A stretch of 64,000 nucleotides of DNA from Otatea glauca (Eukaryota; Streptophyta; Magnoliopsida; Poales; Poaceae): NCBI GenBank assembly GCA_036346275.1, contig CM070711.1, positions 49,229,435 to 49,293,434 on the forward strand. Direction: 5' to 3'. Position numbers and translations under genes: made by a program. This document shows, one piece after another, positions 1 to 11,061 of this stretch; positions within the stretch are counted from its first letter, which is position 1, and each line of letters opens with the position of its first letter. The notes beneath the pieces were generated by a model. The model was not told the DNA's origin. It saw only the letters and a program-made list of their open reading frames with translations, and searched no databases.

Positions 1-1826
1 TGTAAGCGTCAACGACGTGTTAATACAAGCAGCAAGCACCAAAGCAACAGTGTGCATCGCACGGTATCAAATTTCATTTTCGGACTAAATCCTAGAGGTG
101 ACCAAATCCGAAATTTTGACGAGATTTCGGAATTTCAGATAAAATGTGAACGAAATTCAAAAACAAAAATTCAAATCCGTAATTTTTTGGACTGGGAATT
201 TCCGAGATTTCGACCGAAATCTCAGAAATTTTTAACCGAATTAAAAATAGTTCAAATTACGTTAGAACATTTTGAAATTTTTTGTGGATGATCCTAACAC
301 ATCACTTATGTTTCCATAAAATTTTGAGATGATGATGTCCTGATAAAGACCGAGTACATCTATTATTGCTTCCATAGATTTGATTGAGCAACCAAAATAG
401 GTTTAGAATTTTTAAAAATCCTAATAGTGCTACTATCCTGATAAAGACCGAGTACATCTATTGCTTTCATAGATTTGATTGAGCAACCAAAATAGGTTTA
501 GAATTTTTAAACTTTTAGAGAAGGGTGTTGAGGCAGTTCTTAAGCTCATCTAAACATTTTGGATCATGATCACACGCGAGCAAATTTATAAAATTCTGAC
601 AAGGCGGATGTATCAAAATGTAGACCGAGTACATCTATTATTTCTATAAAATGTATCAAAAATTCAGTTTTTCAAAATAATTTCACGGTGGATGATATTC
701 CTAAGAGGTATTGTCCCAAATTTGGTCCAAAAAACTTGAAATCCGGTCATAATACACGAAATTTCTACCAAAATTGCTGAATTCTCAGAAAATTTCATTC
801 GAATTAAAAATGATCCAAACCATATTAGAAAGTTTTTGTAGATGGTCTTGACGCGTCACGAATGTTCTCATAAAATTTTTAGATGATGATCAAGATTGAG
901 AAATTTTCAAAAATTCTAAAAGTGTTACTGTGCTGTGCTGATGAAAGGCTGAGTTGTGTCCCAAGGCTAAAAAAACTGATAAAATGATGCCGTGGCATGA
1001 AATTCATATGGCCCACTTGGTCTACGGCATGAGACTAAAGTTTTGGTCTCCGAAAGGTCCTGATTTCAAATCCCACTCTCAACAAAAATTCTGTTGCCAC
1101 TTGCCAGGACATGCAGTCAAACCCAGGTCTCCCGGGTGAGAACCACCCATCTTAACCAGATAGACTGTGAAGTGAAGTTATTAATTAGTAAGCTCTTATT
1201 ATATACTAGTCATATGTCCGTGCGTTACAACGAAAACTTAATTTGCGATAAAAAATTTATTTGCAAAGAACATTAACTTTAGTTATGTTTCAATAGTAGG
1301 AAAAGTTTGTTTCTCCCAAGAGATTTGACTATCAGGTTAAATCCTCTTCCATCTCAACCGTTCATGTTAGATCCAACGAATCAAGTACTCTGAAGGAGAA
1401 TGGACGATCGTCACCAACTCTTAATTAGAATTAGTAGAGAGATATCAATCCTAACCATTGAAGGAGGAGAAAGTTATTGCCTTCCTCTTGCAGGAAATCT
1501 CCTTGCTTCTTGCACGCAGCCTTTCTCTTCTCTTCTTTTCCTGCGTGTGTCTCCACTACCGACCGATCTGTCCTCCTGGAAATGAGAGTGGGTGCCCTCT
1601 AATAGGGAGTAGATGAAAGCAGAAGGCAGCGTACGCAGGCGGATGAAAGCCAGGTCTCCCCGACATCTTCGTGATTGGCACGTGATTTAGTTGCATGATT
1701 CTTTCCTTTTAATCTATGCATTTCCAGATGTGATGAGATAGAATTCCCGTATTATGGGATACGGTGAGTATATCCTTCTATCCATACAGGACATGATGAG
1801 AAAATCCTTCCATTTATAAGATATAT
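1..1826. other. AT-rich intergenic sequence, no gene recognised
   Basis: All reading frames here are short and low-complexity and none matches a family I know. The only structure seen is a short tandem duplication (separate entry) and scattered copies of 'gaccgagtacatctatt' near 348, 446 and 621. The stretch around 1320-1440 resembles 7420-7510 on the far side of the adjacent CACTA element (see findings). Confidence 0.6.
339..510. repeat. Two-copy tandem duplication, about 98 bp period
   Basis: The segment beginning 'cctgataaagaccgagtac' occurs at 339 and again at 437. Both copies run on through 'agatttgattgagcaacc' and 'aaaataggtttagaattttt'. They differ by a small indel and a few substitutions. 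A shorter related piece occurs near 620. Confidence 0.85.
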
Positions 1827-1848
1827 CACTACTACACAAATATACATC

Positions 1849-2345
1849 ACAATCGGTTCTTTTTTATTATCACAGTCGGTTTTGGTGGCGACACAAAGTC
1901 ATGAGACAGAGATGAAACGGCATTATTACAGTCGGTTCTCGCTCGATAGAGATGTGACGGTCATCTCTATCGGTTCTTTATAGAAGCGATAGAGATGAGT
2001 AAGTCATCTCTATCGGTTCTTTATTGGAAGCGATAGAGATGAGGGTCATCATCTCTATCGCTTCTTACAAAGAACCGATAGAGATAATACCCTCATCTCT
2101 ATCGCTTCCTATAAAGAACCGATAGAGATGAGTCGATCATCTCTATCGCTTCTTACAAAGAACCGATAGAGATTATACCATCATCTCTATCGCTTCTTTT
2201 GTAAGAACCGATAGAGATGAATACCCTCATCTCTATCGCTTCTTATATAGAACCGATAGAGATGAGTTCATCATCCCTATCGCTTCTTACAAAGAACCGA
2301 TACTGATGACCGTCACATCTCTATCATTTTCTTGTGAGAACCGAC
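1849..2345. repeat. Left subterminal repeat array of CACTA 1
   Basis: About a dozen alternating inverted copies of the motif 'catctctatcggttctt' and its complement, spaced 25-40 bp apart. Each pair can fold into a short hairpin. In En/Spm elements such arrays bind the element-encoded TNPA-type protein; that role is family knowledge, not shown here. The core reads 'ctctatcg', whereas the right-end array reads 'cactatcg'. Confidence 0.85.
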
Positions 2346-2792
2346 AGAGATGAAGGGATGTGCTGTGCTATTTTCTAATTCACCTTCCAATCAGCACATA
2401 TTCCACACAATATGCACATATCACATTCACACAGAAATTACAGACAACATATCACATTCAAAGAACATGAACACTTTGTTACAACAAACACATATCACAT
2501 TCGTTAACAAAATAGATCGTAAACATGTTTAACCATACACATGCAATCGCATTAAGATATGTAATATTGTTCACATCTGGTCTAGTAGGAGCTTTCAGGA
2601 TCTCTAAACCCTCCGTCCTCTGACAAGCATTCTATCCAGTACCACTGGCATAAGTGGTCTCGTATCTTGTTGAGTGCAAGGTCTTGTCTATACTCTTCCG
2701 GGGATAATGGTATGTCGCAAAATAGAAACGAGTGCTCTAATTTAAGTTTTCAAATTTCTATGTGAAAGACTAATTGTATAATAATGCATATA

Positions 2793-4341
2793 CTACCTTA
2801 GGGAAGCGTCCGAGCCGCAATCAAGATCACCATGTGTTGCATGACATACAAACCACAGCGGCGTCGCTGCCACATGATGACACTCGTGAAGAAAGAAAAA
2901 TAAATTAAGAGACGAAGAAAATATGTCAGAAAATCTAAATCTTATATATGATAGCCACTTGTACCTTGAAGCGGACATACTCCAGCTTGGAGCCGTTTTT
3001 ATCGTCGTGTGTCCCTCCTGCTTCGTCGTATTCCTTGAAACCCCTATATACATTGGAGAGATGCCGTTGAGTAAAAAAATAATGAATGTAGTTAAATACA
3101 GAAAATGTTAGATAAGAGTGGTGCACTTACTGCTCCAAAGGAGGCTTGATCGCGTAGGCCATCGGTCTCTTATCAATCGAATTAAAAGTGTACACTTTGT
3201 TGTCACTCGGAAGGAGCACAAGTAGAAACCAATGGTTGCTTATTAAATGGTATGTAGCGAAGAAAATAAGTTCACATATGGTTTCAGTGCGTAGAAGTAA
3301 TTGAACGGTGAAGTAGTACTTACTCCTCGTGGTACGGGAGTAGAATAAAGTCCTTCTTCGACTCAGCTTGCAATGCCCTCTTGATGTAGGAGGCAACCCC
3401 ATTCCGGTTGAAGCCTAGCCATCATCGCGGACACAAGCTCAGGGTCGATGAACCCAACTAGTTGTCGATTCGTCACGACTCGCTGCCTCATCGCCCTACA
3501 ACTCGCATTGAATGTTAAAAAGCGTAATGCAAAATCTCATGGAAGTCATTAAGTCGTGCAACGTGGTGCGATACTCACAGCGTCCAGGATCGTACAGTAG
3601 AAATATCGATGGCTATCAGTTGGTACAGACGGAACAGATCCTCAAAACTAACTGGTAATTCACGAAAAGGATATATGAGTTACTCTATAATTCATGCAGT
3701 ACATTTGTGATGCTAAAAGACTATTGGAAAAAAAAATCAGAGGCCATCTTATACGACCATTATACTACTGTCATTCCACAAACTGTGTCTATCAAAATAC
3801 TAATATAACACTGCCAAAAGTAAATCAAATACACAATATAACTCTGAACTGTTGTAATGTCCTTTCATAGCTTTCTTATCTTTCTTCAAAATCTGGCACA
3901 TGATCAGTTTCAACAGTCAATATTCTAATAGTGTAAATTAGGCACATGATCAGTTTCAACGGTCAATATCTTTTCTTCTTCTCGTTCTAGTCACAAAATA
4001 ACATTCCAACCTTAGAAGCATAACAACAAATAAGTGGAGGGCATCAAAACTCACAATCATAACCTACAAATAATTGGGGTTTTTCCATTGCTTCTCTGCA
4101 TCAAACAAGAATAGACAATCAAATCATGCACCTGGGAGGCACCGGGGGTGACCTCGATCGGAGCAGGCCCGAGGTGCCGGTGGGGGACCTCGGAGCTGGC
4201 CAGAGGCGCCGGTGTGGGGACCTCGGAGATGGCCGAAGGCGCCGGTTGGTGGGAGCCGCCGGCTAGGGCAAAGAAGAAATCGCGAGAGCTGGAGGCGCAG
4301 GATGAGCTAGGGCAAATAGAAATTGCGGGAGCAAGAGGCAC
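2793..4341 (-). pseudogene. CACTA gene 2 remnant: Ulp1-like cysteine peptidase region with lost catalytic residues
   Basis: Minus-strand exons align in order with the Ulp1 C-terminal peptidase found in many plant transposons. Near 3505-3360 is an exon with LVGFIDPELVSAMMARL, then, after a frameshift, KDFILLPYHEE followed by a GTAAGT donor. Near 3230-3150 is NHWFLLVLLPSDNKVY, containing the His, but the expected Asp of the 'YFDS' motif reads N (TFNS). Near 3050-2960 is GFKEYDEAGGTHDDKNGSK. Near 2880-2820 is CHHVAATPLWFVCHATHG, where 'LCGFYVC' is expected, so the catalytic Cys appears lost. The GC-rich reading frame at 4057-4341, rich in Pro, Ala and Ser, is probably the 5' exon or leader, as in CACTA 2. 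The Transposase_24 half is missing. Confidence 0.7.
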
Positions 4342-4356
4342 GCGTGAGGGAGAGTT

Positions 4357-5515
4357 TTACTGAAAAGGTCGTAGTTGTGTCGGTCTTTCAACACAACCGA
4401 CGCAAATAACTTACACTTCACTATCGATTTTATATCAAAACCGACACAAATGCCAAAATATTACTATCGGTTTTCTCTGGGAACCGACACAAATGCCAAA
4501 CTATTACTATCGGTTTTCCATATAAAACCGACACAAATGAAGTTTACCACAATCGGTTTTCCATATAAACCGACATAAATAAAGATTATCACTATCGGTT
4601 TCGTATGAAAAACCGACACTAATGTGAGCCACTCAACAAACAAATGTAAACATAAGTTCAGTTGTAGACAACCCATCTGTGTCGGTTTTTCATAAAAAAC
4701 GATACAAATGATTGTATTATCTGTGTCGCTTTTGTAGGAGAACCGATTCAAATAATGTACTAATCTATGTCACTTTCGTAAAAGCACCGATACAAATGCC
4801 ACAATATTACTATTGGTTTTATATGAGAACCGATACAAATTCCAAACAATTACTATCGGTTTCCCATATGAAACCGACACAAATGAAGTTTATCACAATC
4901 GGTTTTCCATATAAACCGACACAAATAAACATTATCACTATCGGTTTCGTATGAAAAATCGACACTAATGTGAGCCACTCAACAAAGAAATGTAAACATA
5001 AGTTCAGTTGTAGACAACCCATCTGTGTCGGTTTTTCATAAAAAACGATACAAATGATTATATTATCTGTGTCGCTTTTGTAGGAGAACCGATTCAAATA
5101 ATGTACTAATCTATGTCGCTTTCGTAAAAGCACCGACACAAATAATGCTTATCACTATCGGTTTTGTATACAAAACCGACACTAATGTATGCCACTCAAC
5201 AAACAAAAGTATGTTCAGTTAGACACAACTATCTGTGTCGGTTTTTCATGAGAACCGGTACAACTAATGCACTAATCTGTGTTGCTTTCCTACAAGAACC
5301 GATACAAATGCTAAAATATTACTATCGGTTCTTCCAAAAAACCGATAGAAATAGTTGACATAGCACCATATGTTTTTTACCAAATAGCAATCGTCACTAT
5401 CGGTTTTACCATAAAACCGATACAAATGTTATATACCACTATCGCTTTTTGTAAAAACCGACACAAATAAAAGTGACACAAATTCTACAATATCACTATT
5501 TGTTTTCCAGACAAA
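4357..5515. repeat. Internal array of terminal-type inverted repeats in CACTA 1, with a 346-bp direct duplication
   Basis: More than 20 copies of 'actatcggttttc' and inverted 'aaaccgacacaaatg' fill 1.1 kb between the TNP2 fragment and the GC-rich leader of gene 2. About 300 bp (roughly 4495-4795) is repeated with few changes at about 4841-5141, an offset of 346 bp, including the shared tract 'gtgagccactcaacaaa'. The motif family resembles the subterminal arrays but carries a distinct 'acacaaat' tail. It may be a relic of another CACTA end or an internal regulatory block. Confidence 0.8.
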
Positions 5516-5700
5516 CCATGAAGTCTGAATTTGCAGAAATATCTCATATTGGTGCAATCAATGCAATGACAGTATATGAAGTTTACACCCCTCCTCACCA
5601 TGTCCTCTTCGGCAGTTTTTTTGAACTCCTTAACACCACTCTGAAATTCAGCACTCACACGACTTTTGTCATACATCCATTCCTTACGGTTCATTTGCAA
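5485..5700 (-). pseudogene. TNP2-type CACTA transposase, N-terminal fragment (transposase-associated domain)
   Basis: The frame starts with MNRKEWMYD at about 5694 and continues through GVKEFKKTAEEDMVRRGVNF and HCIDCTNMRYF. This is the transposase-associated domain found at the N-terminus of plant TNP2 proteins, and it parallels DRSWMY...CPCIDCENLRMF in CACTA 2 (52939). Only about 65 residues remain before the frame runs into the internal repeat array. The catalytic body is absent, presumably deleted. Confidence 0.8.
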
Positions 5701-6076
5701 TTAAAATTCACACAATAAATTAAGGAAAAACTGGAGCGACAGCATGCTAGCTATTTGAAATATTGAGACATCATTTCAGTTAATATTACCTTTGCAAAAT
5801 AGAGGACAAGTTCCTGCAAGATATATAAAATGTGTTCTCCCGATCAACACCTAGATTCTTCCCTGGTTTAGAGCTTCCAATTACCTAGATAGGAGACATA
5901 CATTTTTAACATCAACAATGATATCAAACAATCTAATTATATAGTGCAGTAGCTTACAAATCTTTTGAATACAACGAAACAAATTAAACAAGGGTACCAA
6001 CGATGACTCCTAATCTCTAAATAGGTTTGGTCCTAATCCCATTCGAGGATATGTGGTTCGAAAAAGTTCCTAAGCC

Positions 6077-6215
6077 GTTGTACAACTCCAGAGAAAATTT
6101 TGGCAGCATCTCCCCGCTATTCTCCATATACACGTCTCGACAACAAGTCAAGAGGGGTGTGTATCTGGAGAATACCAGGGAGACGCTACCGAAATCTACT
6201 CTGCAGTTGTACAAC
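6077..6215. repeat. Imperfect hairpin, two arms of about 67 bp
   Basis: The left arm starts 'gttgtacaactccagag' (6077) and the right arm ends with its complement 'ctctgcagttgtacaac' (6215). The arms pair along nearly their whole length at roughly 80% identity, with a loop of a few bases near 6146. Because of the symmetry both strands encode similar peptides (LYNSRENFGS and LYNCRVDFGS). It lies upstream of the TNP2 start in CACTA 1. Confidence 0.8.
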
Positions 6216-6794
6216 ACAGCTCAGGACCTTACCCAAACGATATATCCTCGAACCGTCCAAAGAACGTGGACAATTCGAGACTGCTCGCTTATAAATATGC
6301 CATTTCATTCAACATATTTATAAACAAGCATCCTCGAATGGGAGATGTAGGTTCCGCAGCCTAAACTCTAACATTCATCAGGTGACAGCAATAATAATTT
6401 TATATTAACATCAAAGCACTACAAATTAAGATAATTAAATACATGTGTGCTTGTCAAATAAAGGGTGTGAAATCTGATAGGACATACACAATACCAGTGC
6501 AATCTAAACTTTCTTCGCGACATATCAAAATTACATAGTGCAAAAATAAAGGGGTTTGAAGGAATGCTCACATTTTTGAAGAAAACCACAAATTATGCAA
6601 AATGAGGTGAAATCTCCTCAAGTTAGGGCCTCAAATTTACCCTCTTAACACCCACCTTTGAAGATTTCAAATTTTCTCACCCAAGTATTGGTTCCAACCA
6701 CAGAATATGAGCTATTTTTTCGTGTGGCGGCGGGGAAATCTCCTCTGGAACAATAACAGAGAAGAGTTCAGCTCGAGTGATATAAATAACCTAA

Positions 6795-7316
6795 CGAGGC
6801 ACATCACAGTCGGTTCTTATAAGAGAAGTGATAGTGATGATCGTTGTCATCACAATCGGTTCCCGTAGGTGAACACGTTGACTCACCATCGGTTCTTATG
6901 TGAGAAGCGATAGTGATGACATCGCTTCTCACATAAGACTTGATGTCACATCACTATCGCTTCTACGGGAACCGATGTTGAGCGACTTCACTATCGGTTC
7001 TTATGTGAGAAGCGATAGTGATGAGAATGCACATCACTATCGCTTCTCACATAAGAACCGATAGTGATGTCAACGTGTTCATCACTATCGCTTCTTACGT
7101 GGGAACCGATTGTGATGACAACGATCATCACTATCACTTCTCTTATAAGAACCGACTGTGATGTTCCCAGTGCTACATCACAATCACTTCTAACCTGAGA
7201 ACCGATAGTGATTGTTATTAATGCCTCCCCTAGGTCATCTATCACAATCATTTTTTCCTAAAAACTTAAGAACTGACACAGATGAAGCAATAGTGATGTA
7301 CCATTCTGTAGTAGTG
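6795..7316. repeat. Right subterminal repeat array of CACTA 1
   Basis: Alternating copies of 'catcactatcggttct' and the complement 'agaagcgatagtgatg', each pair palindromic, running to the terminal inverted repeat at 7316. This is the mirror structure of the left array, with core 'cactatcg'. Confidence 0.88.
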
Positions 7317-7904
7317 TATGAATAACTTCCTTCCATAGTAAGAACATGTGAATAGAGATATGCTAAAATAATATTTCTATTCAAAAAATATATGATAAAA
7401 TCCTTCCATTTAAGATATGATTAAATCTTGTTCTATCTCAGCCGTTCATGTCAGATCCAATGAATCAAATCCAACGAGGAGAACGGACCACTGCCACCAA
7501 CTCCTAATTAGAAGTAGTACAGATAACTTGTATATGTATAAATTTTCATATGTACTCTAGTCATGGTCATAAAATATCAAATCTGGTCAATTTTTTTAGC
7601 AATTTCGATCAAAGAGGACGAAAGCTCGGCAAAAATTGGATGAAATTTTGCCAAAATGTCTGAAATCACTATAGCAATTTGATTTTTTTAATTTATTTTT
7701 ATTCCATCGGGATTCGTAATCTTGTCTCTGGCCAAAATCTGAAATCTCGGCTGAAATTTCGCTAGGATTTTGAACTTGGTGCATAGCTAGTCGTGCGGTT
7801 TCGATCGGTCGAACAAACGGCCGCGAGGCTTGGATCGAAAGTGGACACGACGGCCGGGCGCTTTACTAGAAGCTAGTGACGACGCGAGGGGGAGCCATAT
7901 GTTG
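7317..7904. other. Non-coding, no feature recognised
   Basis: AT-rich sequence between CACTA 1 and the hAT element. It contains a segment (about 7384-7510) similar to the left flank of CACTA 1. The short frames are not family-like. Confidence 0.55.
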
Positions 7905-7912
7905 CTTTCAAG

Positions 7913-8469
7913 TAGGGTTCAAAACGGAAACGGAATTTTTTTTTACCGGAAATGCCAATTCCGTCGAAAACGGAGACGGAATCAGAAATTCCGTATAAAT
8001 GGAATAGGAAATTCCATTTTCTAATTTAAATAATACCAAAATATATATGGCTTTATAGAAAATATCAAATAGAGTTAATTTTTTTAAAAAATTCTCAAAA
8101 ATATTTTATAACATGTTGAACTTAGGAAAATTATTTCTAGCAAGATTTTTGTTTTGTTTTTCTTAAATAAATTATTTATTTAAATACGGAAATAGCAAAA
8201 ATCATTAATTAAATGCTGAAAATTCAGAAAAAAATTCATAAAATACGAATTAAATGCCCAATTAAATAATTTGCAAATTTTTAGGGTGTTACAACTGGGA
8301 ATATACTTGGATGGAATATTTTTTCTTCGTTTCCATATCTGCACTATTCTGTTCCTCATCCATTTCCATCACTATCTGTTTCTGATGTTTCCGATTTCAT
8401 TTCCGCTACCAAGAAAAAAAATATGGAAATGAAAACGAAACAGCCAGTTACGTTCCGTTTTCATCCCTA
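7913..8469. mobile_element. Ac/Ds-like hAT element, non-autonomous, 557 bp
   Basis: The terminal inverted repeats are TAGGGTTCAAAACGGAA at 7913 and, on the minus strand from 8469, TAGGGATGAAAACGGAA. The 8-bp flanks are ctttcaag (7905-7912) and ctttcaaa (8470-8477), matching at seven of eight bases, the length expected of a hAT target duplication. Subterminal DNA is rich in 'cggaaacgg' motifs, as in maize Ac/Ds. There is no coding capacity. Confidence 0.88.
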
Positions 8470-8477
8470 CTTTCAAA

Positions 8478-9184
8478 ACATCCATTAATCGGCGTCTTGT
8501 GCTGGGTTTAGCCTTTAATCAAAGGATGGTGTTGGTCGACGGTACTGCCCTTCAAGGCTGACAGCGAGATTAGATTGGCTCTAATTAACACATCCAACTG
8601 GAGAGCAACCGGATGATAATCTAATTTCGTTTCGAAGCTGGTTTTCGTGAGAAATCGCTCGAAAACCGTGAAAAACCGAATGGTTTGTAAATTCAAAAAA
8701 TTTGAATTCTGGTCAAACCTACGCGCGAAAACCGCTGTTTTTGACGAAAAATCGCTCGATTTTCGTGAAAAACTGACCGACTAATTAGATGTTCCTACAA
8801 AACAGTGTTTGAGCGGTTTTCGGTTTTTAACCCATAATTTTTTTTTCAATTTTTTGATTTTCTTGAATTTTTTTAAATTCTACCGGTAAAAGACCAGTGG
8901 CCATGCCACTAGATAACCCTCCTCTGCATGTCACGGATAGCAGGGTATCCCTCGCAACTTTTTTTTTACAGAGAAAAAAGGATAACAGGGGATCGTTGTT
9001 TGTAAGAAAATTTTGAAATTACCTTTCGTCTCTTGAGAAATTCTAGCCACCTTTTAGAAAATGGCTGGAGAAAATGAAGTTTTGTTACAAGGTCCTAACT
9101 CCTAATTGGCTGAGCATCAGACATAATCATGTGTTACTGACTTACTTCGCCGCGTCGGTGGAATCGATTGGTTACTGCTGGTAG
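8478..9184. other. Non-coding, no feature recognised
   Basis: No credible reading frame, inverted repeat or element end seen. It contains short runs such as 'cgctcgaaaaccg' and 'aaaaccgctgtttttgacg' in loose repeats around 8650-8830. Confidence 0.5.
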
Positions 9185-9193
9185 TATATTCCC

Positions 9194-9461
9194 AAATTTA
9201 TTTTAAAATAATACTATTTTTATTCTATTTTACAAAAATAATATGCCAAAAAAAATTACAAATCTACCAACTTGTCGCCATTTCAAATAGCGACAGACAA
9301 TCTGTCGCCGTTTCAGATAGGGACAGGCTCTCTGTTGCCATTTGAAACGGCGACAAAGAGTCTGTCACCGTTTTAGAGAGGGACAGGCTCTCTGTCGCCA
9401 TTTGAAAAGGCGACAGAGAGTCCGTCGCCATTTCAAATGGCGACAGAGAGGTTTTGCCCAT
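9194..9461 (+). repeat. Left terminal inverted repeat of the MULE
   Basis: An AT-rich outer part (9194-9260) is followed by five to six tandem, individually palindromic modules of the type 'tctgtcgccatttcaaatgg' (about 9278-9450). The whole matches 20556-20790 in inverted orientation with small indels. Confidence 0.88.
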
Positions 9462-9957
9462 TTTTTATTCGAATTGCAAAAAATATATTTGATATCAATG
9501 GAAAAATGTATGTAAATTATGAGCTGTAGTTAATAAAAAGTCAGTATTAGTTGTTGTGATGTTTTACGAAATTAATGTGGTAATTGTGAGTAAATTTTTT
9601 CAGGAAAAAAAAATCAAATTTCTTTGTTTGTCATTCTCCTTTGGTGTGCGACAAATTTCACGACAAATCGTAGTACTATTGAATAAAAGGGAGAGTGCGA
9701 ATCTGATATCAAGGAGAGTGATTTTTTAGCCTTTTCGGCAGCCCGTAAAATTTCATGTTTAAATGTAATGTTTAGGAAGAGTAGACCAGATTTGCTCTTT
9801 GATATGTGCACTACCATATTCTAGAAAAATATTTAATTTACACCTTGCTTTGCATCTAATTTCCACTAGTACAATAACCCTAAGTATTATAGTCGACAAC
9901 AACGCATGTTATAAATAGTTCCCACGAAGCACTTAAATTATTTGTTGAACATATATA

Positions 9958-11061
9958 GTCGTGGCGAGGAGGTCACACATCGATTGAAATGTTGATGGCA
10001 TGTGGTGCTTGGTAATCAACCTGGGGTGGTAATGATTTTAGATTGAGGCAAGTGGCAAGGGGTGTGCAGCTAAGGTGGGCCAGTTTGGTGGGTATGTGGA
10101 AGTCTTGCCTTAATCACCTTAAGGACTTAACCTTGCAAGCCTTTGACTCGAGTCTCTCTTGCAACCACATGTCCGAATGGGACAACTAGGTGAATAATTT
10201 GTGAAACCTAGATTTCGGTGATCGTCGTGGTGAATAGTGAGTCCCGGTTACGGTTTAACTCACATGGCGCAAGAGGGGGCCTGCTGTGGTGGTTTAACCC
10301 TTCAGTGTTGAAACCTTAGCGAGCAAGAGATCGGGTCTAGGTGTAGCATTGTAAAGGCTTTGTTATGATCACTACGCCTGGTGGTGTTTGGTTGTATCGT
10401 GTGGGTAAAGTGCATAACCTCCGCAGAGTGTACAATCTATTCAATAGCCGTGCTCACGGATTGGGCAATGCAAACAAAAACTTGTTGGGATGGCAAGGTG
10501 CCATGGAAAGTGGAAAATTAATTTAGGATTGGAAACTTGGTGTATTTCAAATAATCAATTTATTAATTATCAGATTTGTTTTATCGCTTTCCAATCTATT
10601 TATTGTATTCTTGTTAAATGTCGCTTATTGCAAAAATACCCTTACTAGCCATTCCTTTGGATTAAGCCAAACATATAGAATATTAGACTTGCATTATTTT
10701 GCACAACTTGTTGAGTGCTTTATGTACTCACCCCATCAACAACAACTTCAAGAGGAAGAATCTACGCTACCATGGATGAGGATTATTTGGATGCGAATGC
10801 TTAGGTCCGAGCCTCGTCGCTGGTTCGTGGCGAATCGGAGCGCCACTGCTTATTCTATTTCCGCCGCTTCATTGATACTCTTTTTAAGCCCCGTGAGGCA
10901 TTATTCATGTAAGACAACAAAGCTATTATTAATTAATGAAGTTTATGCTATATTTCACTGTGTGTGACTATGATAGCATCTATGTTGAGCCTGTGTGTAC
11001 TAGCGTGATCCTCGACTAGCGGTATACACGAGGGTCCTGATTTGCAAATTCGGTCCCGACA
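9958..11061 (+). mobile_element. Ty3/gypsy LTR fragment, 3' part, + strand
   Basis: It contains the block 'gaaaccttagcg', then 'tgtaaaggc', then 'gtgggtaaagtg', then 'agccgtgctcacgg', in the same order as the minus-strand LTRs at 57082-60081 and 23147-27700. It ends 'ggtcccgaca' at 11061, immediately before a primer binding site. The 5' part of the LTR is missing. It belongs to the same LTR family as the other two copies. Confidence 0.8.

Larger units (their letters stand above)
1827..7316 (-). mobile_element. CACTA (En/Spm) DNA transposon 1, internally deleted
   Basis: The left end begins CACTACTACACAAA at 1827. The right end, read on the minus strand from 7316, begins CACTACTACAGAA. Both ends are flanked by the same 3 bp, tat, at 1824-1826 and 7317-7319, which is the 3-bp target duplication known for CACTA elements. 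Dense short inverted repeats lie inside both ends. Coding remnants are on the minus strand: a TNP2 N-terminal fragment (5485-5700) and a Ulp1-like gene (2793-4341). At 5.49 kb it is less than half the size of the second CACTA in this window and lacks the TNP2 body, so it is probably non-autonomous. Confidence 0.92.

Noticed and set aside
1849..2345. Regular short repeats resembling a CRISPR array
   Set aside because: Units are inverted, variable in spacing and lie inside a CACTA end in a plant-like genome.
6027..6323. Mirror-image peptides on both strands (LYNSRENFGS and LYNCRVDFGS) that look like a conserved protein
   Set aside because: The symmetry is fully explained by the inverted repeat at 6077-6215.
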